DNA from: Epiperipatus broadwayi
Taxonomy: Eukaryota > Onychophora > Udeonychophora > Euonychophora > Peripatidae
Length of the DNA stretch: 64,000 nt
Reading direction: 5' to 3'
Assembly: GCA_028023455.1 (NCBI GenBank)
Contig: JAQFVV010012418.1
Coordinates: 4,643,244-4,707,243 of the forward strand
Shown here: positions 1 through 10,374 of the stretch, in pieces
Position numbering within the stretch: the stretch's first letter is position 1
Layout: each line of letters opens with the position of its first letter
Notes under the pieces: model-generated
Databases searched by the model: none
What the model was told of the DNA's origin: nothing
Seen by the model: only the letters and a program-made list of their open reading frames with translations
Made by a program: the position numbers and the translations under genes

Positions 1-151
1 TTTTGATCTTTTTATCTGATTTTAACATAAATCTTTCCATCTGTCTCTGCATGATCTGTAGTCACTTTTATTAAATATCCAAACATTAATATTCATAAGT
101 AAGAAAATTTGATAAAATACCCCCCCCCCTTTTGTTCACATTTTTTTTTTG

Positions 152-733
152 GCAGCCACCTTTTAACTCTATTACAAAACTATGAGAATGAAATTGAAAA
201 CACAATAATATTTTCAATCTAAGCTCAATAGCTTATATAGTCATATGGGTCTGAACTCAATTCAGCACCCATACATTTTGGTGTCTTTGGCTCTTAAACA
301 GCCATAGCCACCACTATCCTATTAGGCAGGATTGGTGTTAAACCACTAAACATCACATGATCACCATCTTTATACTAGCACCTAATTGTTGTAAGCAAAG
401 GCAAAACTCTCCATACAGTAGTGCCAAACAGAGTAATCAGTGGATGCACAGGGTGGCACTACTGTATGGAGAGTTTTGCCTTTGTTTACAACAATTATGT
501 GCTAGTATAGAGATAGTGATCATGTGATGTTTAGTGGTTTAACACCTATCCTGTCTAATAGGATAGTGGCGGCTATGGTTGTTTAAGAGCCAAAGACACC
601 AAAATGTACGGGTGCTGAATTGAGTTCAGACCTATATGACTATATAAGCTATTGAGCTTAGATTGAAAATATTATTGTGTTTTCAATTTCATTCTCATAG
701 TTTAGTAGTTAAGCAGAGATAAAAGGTGGTTGC
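152..733. repeat. Large inverted repeat (about 275-bp arms, 27-bp loop)
   Basis: The left arm 152-426 and right arm 454-733 are reverse complements with scattered differences, separated by 427-453. Matching landmarks are the GCAGCCACC / GGTGGTTGC ends and the CTCCATACAG / CTGTATGGAG inner ends. It arose by head-to-head joining of two P-family units, and as RNA it would form a very long hairpin. Confidence 0.85.
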
Positions 734-778
734 TAGAGGGTTGCATTGGATCCTAAGATCTAGATGCAGTGCTCTCAG

Positions 779-837
779 ATCCAAAGCTCCTCACTGACGA
801 AGGCCACAAGCCAGAAACTAGTCTGAGGATATTGGAT
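779..837 (+). ncRNA. Hammerhead ribozyme motif, family P, consensus core
   Basis: Type I layout can be read directly. Outer stem I is ATCCAA (779-784) with TTGGAT (832-837). Inner stem I is TCCTCA (788-793) with TGAGGA (824-829). The core is CTGACGA (794-800) and GAAA (814-817). Stem II is GGC (802-804) with GCC (810-812), closing on loop CACAA, with an A-A mismatch at 10.1/11.1. Helix III is only AC-TA-GT (817-822), and the predicted cut follows C823. Core bases C3, U4, G5, A6, G8, A9, G12, A13, A14 match the hammerhead consensus. ACTAGT is self-complementary, so two ribozymes could pair through helix III. The mismatch and tiny helix III make single-molecule activity uncertain. Confidence 0.8.
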
Positions 838-995
838 GAGTAGGCATTAGATAGGGATTTTATGCACAAGCCTTCTGGCATCCATTGATTACTCTGTTTA
901 GCACAGGTGGCAATACTGTATGGAGAGTTTTGCTCTGTTTATCAACAATTAATGTGCTAGTATAGGAAATGTGATCATGTGATGCTTAATGGTTT

Positions 996-1240
996 ATTAT
1001 GTTTTTACATTTCACAATCAGAATAATAATACAATATATATATATATTCAGACCTTTTAAAAGTTTAATTTATAAAACGATATTTTAAATCAGTGTTATT
1101 ATTTATTTATTTATTTTATTTCAATGAATGTAGAAAATATCTATAATTTTTGTCTGTGTTTATTTCTAGTTTTCCTTTCAATTTTATATAAATATTTATG
1201 CACACCCACTATATTAGTGTATGTAATCCAACTGGTTACA
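996..1240 (-). repeat. Truncated copy of the LTR-like repeat end
   Basis: On the minus strand this begins TGTAACCAGTTGG at 1240 and runs to about 1000. It matches the first 250 bases of the elements that start at 27982 (+) and 43959 (-). Shared landmarks are the TGTGCATAAATA block, an AATAAACACAGA block and the segment ending CTGATTGTGAAATG. The rest of the element is absent; the boundary lies where repeat P1 ends. Confidence 0.75.
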
Positions 1241-1246
1241 ATATAT

Positions 1247-1316
1247 ATATAAAATACATATTTTGCGGCTTCATCCGTGTTAACATGGATGAACCCGCAA
1301 AATATGTATTTTATAT
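1247..1316. repeat. Near-perfect 33-bp-arm hairpin
   Basis: Arms 1247-1279 and 1284-1316 are reverse complements at 31 of 33 positions, with loop TTAA (1280-1283). The inner arms hold TTCATCC / GGATGAA. It lies 6 bases after the TGTAAC terminus of the LTR-like fragment and about 25 bases before the gag-like reading of gypsy relic A. It could be a tiny palindromic insertion or a structured leader; I cannot tell which. Confidence 0.8.
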
Positions 1317-1585
1317 ATTTAACCCATGCAAATCTTCGTTTTAACATATATATATGCTGAAATTGAAAAATGAAGTGTCACAAATACAGGCTGATGTGAA
1401 TAATAAGATACAAAAAGTTATCAAAGAAAAAGATCTTAACTGTCAAAAAAGGTTTACTGAATTTGAAATAAAGTTAGAAAATAAGATTGAAAGTAAATAT
1501 ACAAAAATAAAAAAATATATATGATAATCTTTAAGATAAAATATACCAAGATCAAGAAGATATAAAAAAGGATATCACTGAGAAA

Positions 1586-1933
1586 ATGAAATATATCCAT
1601 ATAGAAATTGATAGCTACAAAATAGACAAAAAATTCAAGTATGTAATCAGGAAAAAAAATCAATCCATAGAAAATGATTTCCAATGTCTTAACATTAAAC
1701 AAAATTTAATTGACACAGAAACAAAACAAAATAAAAACAACCCTGAAATCTTATTAGAAAACCAGGTGAGCATATTGAACCAACTAGGGAATAAGAATAT
1801 TTCAAAAGATCAAATGATAAAAGGTTTGAGAAGTGAATATGATAAAGAAAAACAAGAAATAGTAGCCATATACAAGTTTCTAAAAAGATTAAATCTTCCA
1901 ACAGTGAAGAGGACATCACTGCTGATAAATTAA
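1586..1933 (+). pseudogene. gag-like coiled-coil fragment of gypsy relic A
   Basis: A 115-codon open stretch, rich in K, E, N and I with heptad-like spacing. It continues a similar reading from 1354 in another frame, and more gag-like sequence follows to about 2640 after frameshifts. The corresponding region of relic B (36613-37089) is also a long coiled coil. No zinc knuckle was found. It would form the capsid precursor if intact. Identification rests on its position before the protease and on the matching layout in relic B. Confidence 0.5.
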
Positions 1934-2989
1934 ATTGCATAATGGAAGTTATCATCAATAGAATGGAAGAAAAACAAAACAAAAATGGAGATCAAGATGA
2001 AACAGGAAATGAAAGTGAATACACACAGATGACATAAAACAATAATGAAGATGCCATCTACTTCTTAGAAGAATATGTCAGTAATCATAATACCCAATCA
2101 CCTGTTATCCTCCAAAAGGAATATATCAACAACCTCAGCCATACTCTCCAAACTAACACAATAAATCAGTTTGTAAAGCTGAAAATATTCCAACGTCTGA
2201 CTAATGAATCTTTGATAGAATATTTAAAAAGCTTAAATCTGTCTTTTTCTGTTCATAACATCTAATAATGGTGTATAGCTATCTGCAAAGGTGTGCTCTA
2301 TCTTGGTGGGAATCATTATTCCAAGTGTTCAAAATGTTTAAAGAGTAGCAGACCTTAACTAGTAAAGAATATTTGGAATAACGATCACCAAAAACATTGT
2401 TATATCAAATCCTTCAGGAAAAATATAGTAATGAAACACTCCTTTGAAGGCAGATGGCCAAATTAAAAAATCTGGATAACTATAATATTAGTCAGAACCA
2501 AATAATATGAATAGAGAAGCATAACTTATCTTTAAAGATTGAGCAATCATTATTATGTGACAACACATAAAACACAGAATGCTGACCTATTAAATAGCAT
2601 AGAGTCCAATAATCAAAATATGTTACAAATACTCAGAAAAGAGGGAAGAAGATATACCCATAAATGCTGTTAATTATAAAGGAAAAAAAAACAACAATAA
2701 TAACCCTGACCATCAATAAGGTAAACAATAAAGGATAATGATAGCAAATACAATAAAATATCCAAAGACCAGTAATGTAGTATCCACTAGCAGATAAAAT
2801 CAAACAAAATATGGGTATGGTAAAGACATACCCAAAGTATTAAGTAAAGTAAATTAAGAAGGGACTTGGGGGAAGTGTTTCTCCTCAAGGACTCATATTA
2901 AAGTAAGGAACAAAACTAAAACATTAATAAGTGAAATCACCAATCTAACATGTTCATGGGAAGATAAAATGTCTAATCATGCTGTACAA

Positions 2990-3332
2990 AGCTGCCCTAT
3001 GATAGAATTAATGTTTGAGGATTTAAGAGTTAAAGCCTTGTTAGATACTGGTAGCTAAATCTCTGTGATTTCTGATATTCTATAGAAGAATGATGAATAA
3101 AGCTCCAAATATCAAAATACCCCTCAAGTCAGTATAAGTTGCCATGATTAACAATAAAAAGGCAAAATTAATTAAAAAACAAATCTGGGTTAAACTGACC
3201 ATTAAACAAATATGTATCTATCATATCATTTTAATACTAAGTGACCTCATTTATGATGTCATCTTAGGGGCAGACTTCCTACATTTGAACAAATGCATGG
3301 TTGATTTCGAAAACATTACTACCAAGTTATGA
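2990..3332 (+). pseudogene. Ty3/gypsy aspartic protease remnant
   Basis: The catalytic signature LLDTGS is readable near 3033-3050 and is followed at once by a stop codon. After a frame change, the second conserved patch, ILGADFL followed by an acidic stretch, is read in the 62-codon open stretch 3144-3332. Catalytic aspartate and partner patch are in the usual order and spacing for a retropepsin. At least one stop and one frameshift make it inactive. Confidence 0.65.
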
Positions 3333-3539
3333 CTTAAATGAAATTGATTGTATATTGTCTACCATACCTGAAGTATTACTGAAAGAAAAATGTGTCAAGT
3401 AAAATTTAATTATAGATGATGATATAGAAAAATTGTGATCTGTGATTAATGAATATAATATATTCTCAAAAATATCAGAAGTGATAGAGGAATTCCAGCA
3501 AAGAATTAAACTGTTTGAAAACTAACCATTTTAATCCAA

Positions 3540-3960
3540 AACATATCTTATCCCATTTCAATATAGAAATAAAATTAATAAACAGGTCCAAAGATGATCG
3601 ATTGGGGAATAATTTCCAAATGCTCTTCACCATTTTGTAACCCTATTACAATGATGAAAAAGAAAGATGAGTCGATGAGATTTTGTTTATATGCTAGACA
3701 TCTAAACAAAATTACTATTCCAGATAAGAACATACCACTACCCATACATGAATTATTCATGAAATTTGGTAATAATAAAGTATTTTTCACTTTTGATTTA
3801 ATCTCCAGTTATTGGCAAATTTAACTTCATCCAGATGATCACCAATAATATACTGCATTTCAATAGGAGGGAATTACCTAACAATTTAATAGGATGACAT
3901 TTGGATAGATTAATAGTGGTGTCTGTTTACACAAAGATTAGTTTATAATATGTTTCTAGT
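3540..3960 (+). pseudogene. Ty3/gypsy reverse transcriptase remnant
   Basis: The open stretch 3594-3824 (76 codons) covers the fingers and motif A region: a C-x-P patch, a KK-acidic patch, LPIHELFMKF and FTFDLISSYWQI (motif A with its aspartate). It runs on past a stop into FHPDD and, after a frame change, QFNRMTFG and INSG (motif B). The catalytic YxDD box is not reached before the element ends near 3960. The same phrases are recognisable in relic B. Decayed, not functional. Confidence 0.8.
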
Positions 3961-5285
3961 GACATTATTCTCCTATCTTCTTCAACATATAATTACAATT
4001 ATACATATAACATAATTTAGGCCTAAAAGATTGGAGTTACAGTATAATTATAAATAAGTCTATTATCTTTCAAGTAATTATTTTTCATATTTTATTATTT
4101 ATTAATATTTAGAAACCTGGATAAGATTATATAAATATTTTTTTTTATTATATTGATACCAAATAACTCTTATGTGAATGATTTCATACTATAGTAATAA
4201 ATAAAAATTATTGGTCTTTTTCATTTTCATAATTTTTAAAAATCTTAAATAATATTTAAGATCAAGTCTAGTAATTAGACGACGGTCTGTTTTGCCTAAA
4301 TATTTTAATAATAAATACAAGTATAATTTAAAATGTGTAAAATTTATTTTTGTCCACATAATCTCAAACAGTAAATAGTTAATTTATAAACCTATTATTG
4401 AGACCATTCTGTCAATTAATCAAGAATTATTTTGTTTTATTTCACATTTATTTTTGTTTTTTAATATTCCAATAACTTGATTTTGGATTTGAACATTTGC
4501 AGTTTTATGTTTCTATGCTAAAATAATCATCAAAATATTTTCTATGACACCACTCACGTTGTTATAAAAATAAAACAACGTTGGTGATAATATTTATGGG
4601 AATTAATGATAAACTATCAATATCATTCTATTTAGATGTCTAGACGACTATATCAATATACGAGTGTGTGTGAGAGGGGGAGGAAGAAAGAGAGAGAGAA
4701 AATGATATTTTCTTGAAAAGCAATGTTTATACCAAAGTAGTCATATGTGTCCAATCAGAATAATATTGGAAAAGAATAAATCAAATTCTCACAAGTGATA
4801 AAGTTATCAAAATCAAATTATCAATACATCAATTCTGCTAAGATTCTAACATGTTCAACACAGCAAACATAATAATTGCAACATTTTACAATAAGCCACA
4901 AATATATTTCATAGTTTAAGAGTATGAAAAAAGTTAATTTTCATACATTAGTGAATCACATCTCTATTTAAAAAATAATACGTTGAAAGTCCATTATTTT
5001 CATCTGTGAAAATTGCAAGACTTATTTTATTTATTTTACATTTATTATTTATATTAAATTTGTTGAAAATAAAATATTTTTATTAGTCAATATATGTGAT
5101 AATAACCAAAGCTTTCTGTACTTTCAAATCATGCTTATTCAAAATTATTATTACATGTGACCAAATGTATATGACTCCAATTGAAATAATATTGCATTAT
5201 TTATGAAACAAATATATCATATGCAAAATAAATGATTTATTTTCTTTATTTTTCATTTTAGTCCATAGAATACACTCCATAGAAC
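3961..5285. other. Unassigned AT-rich stretch
   Basis: No supported gene. It contains a purine-rich GA tract with GAGAGGGGGAGG near 4671-4700 and many short A/T runs. No splice-flanked open frame or recognisable element was seen. Confidence 0.5.
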
Positions 5286-5289
5286 TGTT

Positions 5290-6720
5290 GTAAAATGTTT
5301 TAGAGAGATAGAATCACAACATCAACATTCTTACCCATATTGATCTTATTTTGTAGTTTCTCTTTGTAGTCTACTCATTATTATTTTATTGTGATAAATA
5401 TTCTTCAGAATTGATAATATTATGGTCTGTATTATGATGTTACAAAGCTCTAATAAACAGAATTGTTTATAGAATCAAATGTCATTTTATGATCTACAAA
5501 ATCCAATGCTACATGACAATTCTTATTCATTGATCTTTTCTATAACTTTTCTTAATATCTAAATGGAATTTAGTGTGATACAGTAATTTTTAAATCAAGA
5601 TTGTCAGTTTTTTTTTTTGATTGGTTTGAATTCCAGAATTATCTAATGCTTTGTTAATAATCTTAGTAAATATTTTATATAGAAGTAATAAAAGATTGAT
5701 AGATCCTAAATTTCTAATACTTACTTTTTCATTTTTAATTATGTAATAAATATTTATCATTTACATTTTTGTCATATATATTTCCCAACAATTTTCCTAT
5801 TTATTCATTATTATTTTTAAAATATCCATAATGACTCCATGATATAATAGATATTTGCCATTGTTTGTAAATTTAATTGCTTATTGCACACTTTCATTTA
5901 AAACATGAATTTCTAAAAGATTTTGTCATAACTATATAATGCTACTTGGTTTTATTAATTCTTTATTACTGCATAGTTCTTAATTGAATGTTTTCAAATA
6001 CTTTAATGAAGATAAAATCCTTGTTTTTTACTTTGCCTTTGAATTGTAAGTTTTAAATTGCACTTTACACAAAAAAGTGAAGCTTATTATTATTAGAAAA
6101 GAATTATACAGCTGAGCACTTTCAGAGAACTTAAATCTCCATATTCATAGCCTACTTTAAATGAAGTTTAGTGGTAATTTATGAAAATTTATGCAAAGTT
6201 TTCTTTCATAAAAACCATTCTCTTTAGATTGCAAAGCACGATTCTTTTCGGTTTATTGCATAGTTGTCATTTGGAATAAAGCATGTCTCCTTAATCTTTC
6301 ATTTCATATCATTACATTCAGTGCACATTGCCCTTGCCATAGTGGGTTCGAACACACGGCCTGTTGTTTTTTGGTGCTCAAAGAATATGGATTAATATTG
6401 CTGAAATAACTTTTCTTTTCAAAACCAGAATGTATGTTATAACTTTGAGATTTTTATTCTTTTTTATAACTTTTCTTACCAATTCAGTTACATTTTCTTA
6501 TATCATCATAACTCTTTCCCTATAACATTTTGCAGTTTTCCAAATATTGGGTTGTTCTAAATGAATCATTTAAAGATATTTTTATATTTTTTCTACCAGC
6601 ATATACTGCATTGTCTTATTTAAAAGCTTAAAGATGAATTTCTACTTCCTTAACTTTGTTGTCTGTATATATTTTCTTAGTAACTGTTGATAAAGTTTGA
6701 TCTTTAAGATGGTGAAAAAA
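5290..6720 (-). mobile_element. Degraded RTE-type LINE relic
   Basis: Reading the minus strand, the linker after the endonuclease is recognisable at about 6690-6440, and RT core phrases at about 5890-5290. These align with the RTE copy at 8982-11933: a block before the RT, a phrase close to NLGSINLLL, and a motif A region close to IGFVDHKMTFDSINN. Many stops and frameshifts are present. The part 6060-6430 does not align and may be an insertion. No start or 3' tail was found. It is the most decayed of the four RTE copies. Confidence 0.55.
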
Positions 6721-6743
6721 TTATATTTTCAAAACAAACAGTC

Positions 6744-6845
6744 AAGCGTCGGTGGTCGAGTGGTCAGCACAGCTGCCTTACAAGCAGTTGTCCTGGGTTT
6801 GCGGGTTCGCTTCCCGGCCGATTCTTTGACACATGAAGAAAAAAA
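6744..6845 (+). mobile_element. tRNA-derived SINE with 8-bp target duplication
   Basis: A tRNA-like head with an A-box region (TGGTCGAGTGGTC) and a B box (GGTTCGCTTCC), an anticodon-like stem GCTGC/GCAGT enclosing CTTACAA, and an A-rich tail. The flanks AAACAGTC occur at 6736-6743 and again at 6846-6853, an 8-bp direct repeat that marks insertion. The acceptor stem is imperfect and a tail follows, so this is a retroposed SINE and not a working tRNA gene. A second copy lies at 18734-18845 on the other strand. Confidence 0.75.
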
Positions 6846-7135
6846 AAACAGTCCTAATAAAATTTTGATAGTTTGAAAAAAAATTTATAATGTTAATAGT
6901 AGTTGATAAACTCGTTCTTTAAATGATACTTGATTATATATTAAAAACTAATATTATAAGAGTATTTTATAAAATATAACTATTTAGGTGCACTTAAAAA
7001 TATTCATAATTTTTATTTTAAATATAACAGATTATAAATTATTTTTTAACTCTAATAACATTAATTCATCCTACACTATTTTGCTCTAGAGCTATCTATG
7101 CAGGAATACACAATCAGTAGATAGCGAATGTAACT

Positions 7136-7188
7136 CCAATCCCCAGGCTAGTTTCTGGGTATTAGTTTTCTTAAAATGAGAACATTGG
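7136..7188 (-). ncRNA. Decayed hammerhead-like motif
   Basis: On the minus strand, outer stem CCAA/TTGG and inner stem TTCTCA/TGGGGA are kept, and CAGAAACTAG matches the 3' side of the family P core. The 5' core has decayed to TTTAAGA and the cut site triplet reads GCC. Probably an old P-like copy, inactive. Confidence 0.4.
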
Positions 7189-7449
7189 ATTGCACATATC
7201 GATCCAGAATTTATCTTTGATTTCATTACACTATTTAAATTAATGATTTGAAATTTTAAATTCTATTTTTCCAAAACATCAAAAGTATATATGGTTAGCT
7301 TATAAATGAAGTCAATAAAATATGTAAAAGCTAATACAATGGCTGATCTATATGTAGAAAAAGTTGGCATTATTTCAGAAATTATTGGAAATATTGTCAT
7401 TAATTTGAATAATGTAATTGCAGGTAACACTGAATAAATATGTGCAATC

Positions 7450-7500
7450 TAATATTTCTCATGTTGGAGGCTAATAGACTGAAATTAGTCTGGATATCTA
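7450..7500 (+). ncRNA. Very degenerate hammerhead-like string
   Basis: CTCATG followed by TTGGAGGC, then CTGAAATTAGTCTGG, resembles the family P core in order and spacing, but the CTGANGA box is lost. It may pair historically with the inverted motif at 7136-7188. Weak evidence. Confidence 0.2.
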
Positions 7501-7573
7501 GTTGGCACTGACATTCAGAATCCATAGCTACTCATTCTTACGCAGCTGTCTCCAAAAGTAGAATGATGTAGAG

Positions 7574-8061
7574 CAGGAGTGGGCAATTGTTTTGGCTCGA
7601 GGGCCACAGAGGTTGGTGGAGGGCCACATCAGGGGCCACTTTGTAAAAGTTAAGGTTAGAGGAGGGCCACACCTTTTTTTCATGATGCAGTAAATACACT
7701 GCTTTATTCCCTATATTACCAAAGAAATATTTGTTTATCCATTCTTCATTAAACACATGACATTCATCACCGATTTTTTTGGAGGGTTCATGGTTTCACT
7801 AAAGTTGGAAATGTATATATTTGCTATTGCAAAGACAAAATTGAAATTAAGTAGATCAACTGGAAAAGCCCTGCACATAGTATCTACACTGTGCATGTGT
7901 ATTGATGTGGCCATCCTAGTGGAAAATAAGAGACGAATCTTCAGTCATGCACAGGAAGGAAATCTCAGTTCAAGTTGAATTTTCCTGATTGTCTTGGAGG
8001 GCCACATAAAAACTCTTAGAGGGCCGCATGTGGCCCTCGGGCCACTATTTGCCCACCCCTG
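7574..8061. mobile_element. Complete non-autonomous hAT element (MITE)
   Basis: Target duplication ATGTAGAG is exact at 7566-7573 and 8062-8069, the 8-bp size typical of hAT. The left end is CAGGAGTGGGCAA and the right end, reversed, is CAGGGGTGGGCAA. Repeated GAGGGCCACA-type motifs sit just inside both ends, as subterminal transposase-binding repeats do. The 488-bp interior has a 73-codon open stretch (7757-7978) with no recognisable domain, so there is no transposase and it depends on one supplied in trans. Confidence 0.92.
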
Positions 8062-8069
8062 ATGTAGAG

Positions 8070-8980
8070 GGATTACTGCTATTAATGCAGATTTTAAAAG
8101 TTATTAAATGTCGAAATAAATACATTTATTTATATTTTTTAAAGTAAGTATTGTTATTTATTACTCAAAGTAAAAGTTTAGCCTCTCTTATATTTTCTAT
8201 AATATACATGCACAAACTCGTAGCACGTTGATTTTATTATAATGACAATTTCATGTTGCAACATACTTTTTATTAGTTCACATAAATACGATGTTGTTAA
8301 ATAGCACTTTCCAATTATTTGTAATAAATATAAAAAATATTAATATTTTTTTAGATTTTAATACATTTACCTTGCAATAAATAATAGAAAATAAATATAA
8401 AAATGTGTAATATATATTTTTTAAATAGTAGAAAGAAGTTAATATATATTCACAAGGAATACATAATATGATAAACATAGTTTCCATATGTGATATTATA
8501 ATTTATTCTAACGATTATTTTACATATAATTAATATTATACAAAATGTGTGGAATGTTTACAACTTTTTTTTTTACATTTTTGAAACAGCTGGACTTGCT
8601 TTTAAACCAAAAAATAAGAACAATTTGAATTTATAAAAACAATTTATAACAAGTTTTTTTTTCTCATTTTTGAATGTATAAAAAAAAATAGAGTGGTTTG
8701 TATTAAACTACATATGATGTTCAAATTTATCAGCATATTTTAACATATATATATATTATGTTCTCAACCAAAAGGTAGATTGTGCTATTAGTTGGGATGG
8801 CCCTATGATCAATACTTGATCATCATTAGTGGTATTTTATCTTTGCTTGCCATTCTCTTATCACAGTTTATTTAATGCTTCAACTTTAGAGCTGAATCAT
8901 ATATATATATATATGGTTACTGTTTTTATTATATCTATCTACTGGAAAATATCATTTACACACACATTTATTTTGAATAT
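8070..8980. other. Unassigned AT-rich stretch
   Basis: Very AT-rich with TA microsatellite tracts near 8744-8756 and 8900-8914. No gene or element was recognised. Confidence 0.5.
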
Positions 8981-9008
8981 ATACAATCACGACAGACAAA
9001 AATAAATC

Positions 9009-9960
9009 ATGGTCCTTATTGCCAGGAGGTTGCAAAGTCACCAACCAAGGCAGCAGTTGGTGCCCAAAGGTGGAGGGTGCAATTCCCTGATTGTGGACCC
9101 AGGCTGCCATTTGAGAACAACTTTCTATTTAGGTGCTTACAACTGCAAATCACTTTCAAGTGAAGGAAGATTGCAAGAGTTAGAAGAACTGTCTTATATT
9201 AAATGGGACATTATTAGACTTTGTGAAGTTAGAAGAAAAGTTGAAGAGACAATTGATTTAAAAAGTGAACATGTACTCTACTAAAAAGGCACAAATATGG
9301 GAAATACAAGTGGAGTAGGATTCATTATAAATAAAAAGTAGAAGAACAACATTGTGGAGATTGATGGTGTATCGGACAGAGTGGCAAGATTAGTTATACA
9401 ACTTAATAGCAGATACCAAATGCAGATAATTCAGGTTTATGCCCTAACAAGTTCTCATAGTAATAAAGTAGTAGATTTTTATATGGATGTACAAAAGGCT
9501 TTTGATCAGAGTAAACAACATTTTAAAATTGTTATGGGAGACTTTAATGCTAGAATAGGTAAACAAATGAAAAATGAAAGTGCTGTAGGTAATTTTGGTT
9601 ATGGTAATAGAAATGAGAGAAGACATAGACTTGTGGAGTTGGCAGAAAAAGAAAAATTTTATATTATGAATTATTTTTTTGAGAAAAATGTTAAAAGGAA
9701 ATGGACATAGAAGCATCCAAAATGAAGGTACAGCAGAATTGGATTATATTTTGGCTAACAGAAAATACATATTTCAAGTTGTAATGTTCCTAATAAATTT
9801 AGCACAGGAAGTGATCATCGATTAATAAGATGTAAGATATGTGTTAATACAAAACTAGAGAGACAAAAATTATTAAGAAAAACAATATTTACAGTTGATA
9901 TTCCTAATTTTCAGAAACATTCTAATGAATTTAAATTAGAACTTTCAAATTGATTTCAAG
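9009..9960 (+). pseudogene. RTE endonuclease domain, interrupted
   Basis: AP/exonuclease III-type endonuclease, which nicks target DNA for target-primed reverse transcription. Visible motifs in order: GAYNCKSL (catalytic Asn), LCEVRR (catalytic Glu), MGDFNARIG (Asp/Asn) and, after frame changes, GSDHRL (terminal Asp-His). The start ATG at 9009 lies shortly after the shared 5' end. A stop at about 9282 ends the first 91 codons, 9354-9710 continues the domain, and another stop follows. All catalytic patches are present but not in one frame. Confidence 0.85.
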
Positions 9961-10374
9961 TATTAGTAGATTTTTAACATGATTCAGATTTGAATGAAAT
10001 TAATATGAAAATAACTGATACACTTTTAAAAACTGTAATAAAGATAGCTTGTAGAAAAAAGCAGCAATTGACCAATAAAATTTCTATCGAGACTAGAAAA
10101 TTTATAAAGAAAAGAAGGAATATGAATATATACAAAAATGATGCATTAAAAGGAATTGAATATCTCAAATTTTGTAAAATGGTGTGGAAAAGAGTTAAAA
10201 ATTATATAAGAAAGTATAAGTGTGAATTAGCAAAGGAAAGCTGTAGAAGAAAATAAAAGTCTCAAGAGTGTAAAACAACATTTTAGTATTGGTAGGAAAT
10301 TTATATCTGCAATAAAAAAAAGATGGAATTATTACTAAAAAGAGAGATGACATCATGAAATGAGAAGTCTTCTA

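Larger units (their letters stand above)
152..1000 (+). repeat. Repeat P1: hammerhead-bearing tandem array with an inverted partial unit
   Basis: Non-coding repeat. A unit starting at 454 recurs in direct orientation at 908, both beginning with TGGCA, giving a monomer of 454 bp (454-907) plus a partial second copy (908 to about 1000). The stretch 152-426 is an inverted copy of 454-733, so the left side is folded back. Each full monomer carries one hammerhead motif (779-837). The array stops near 995-1000 at the motif that also ends the single-monomer copy at 13098-13549, so this is probably a true element boundary. No open frame of note lies inside. The tandem, non-coding, ribozyme-bearing architecture fits animal hammerhead retrozymes or hammerhead satellites. 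The layout is seen; the retrozyme label is inferred. Confidence 0.75.
1342..3960 (+). mobile_element. Ty3/gypsy-type retrotransposon relic A
   Basis: Frameshifted remains in the order gag-like, protease, reverse transcriptase on the plus strand. From about 1354 a lysine/glutamate-rich gag-like region with coiled-coil character is read in pieces. The protease signature LLDTGS appears near 3033, followed by a stop, and ILGADFL near 3266. The RT fingers and palm follow from about 3590. It resembles relic B (33440-37100, -), sharing RT phrases such as QFNRM and INSG, so the two are copies of one family. No RNase H or integrase follows, so it is truncated at about 3960. No LTR pair was found. It is not functional. 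Confidence 0.8.

Noticed and set aside
6744-6845. A functional tRNA gene, anticodon-like TAC
   Set aside because: Imperfect acceptor stem, an A-rich tail, flanking target duplications and a second dispersed copy indicate a SINE.
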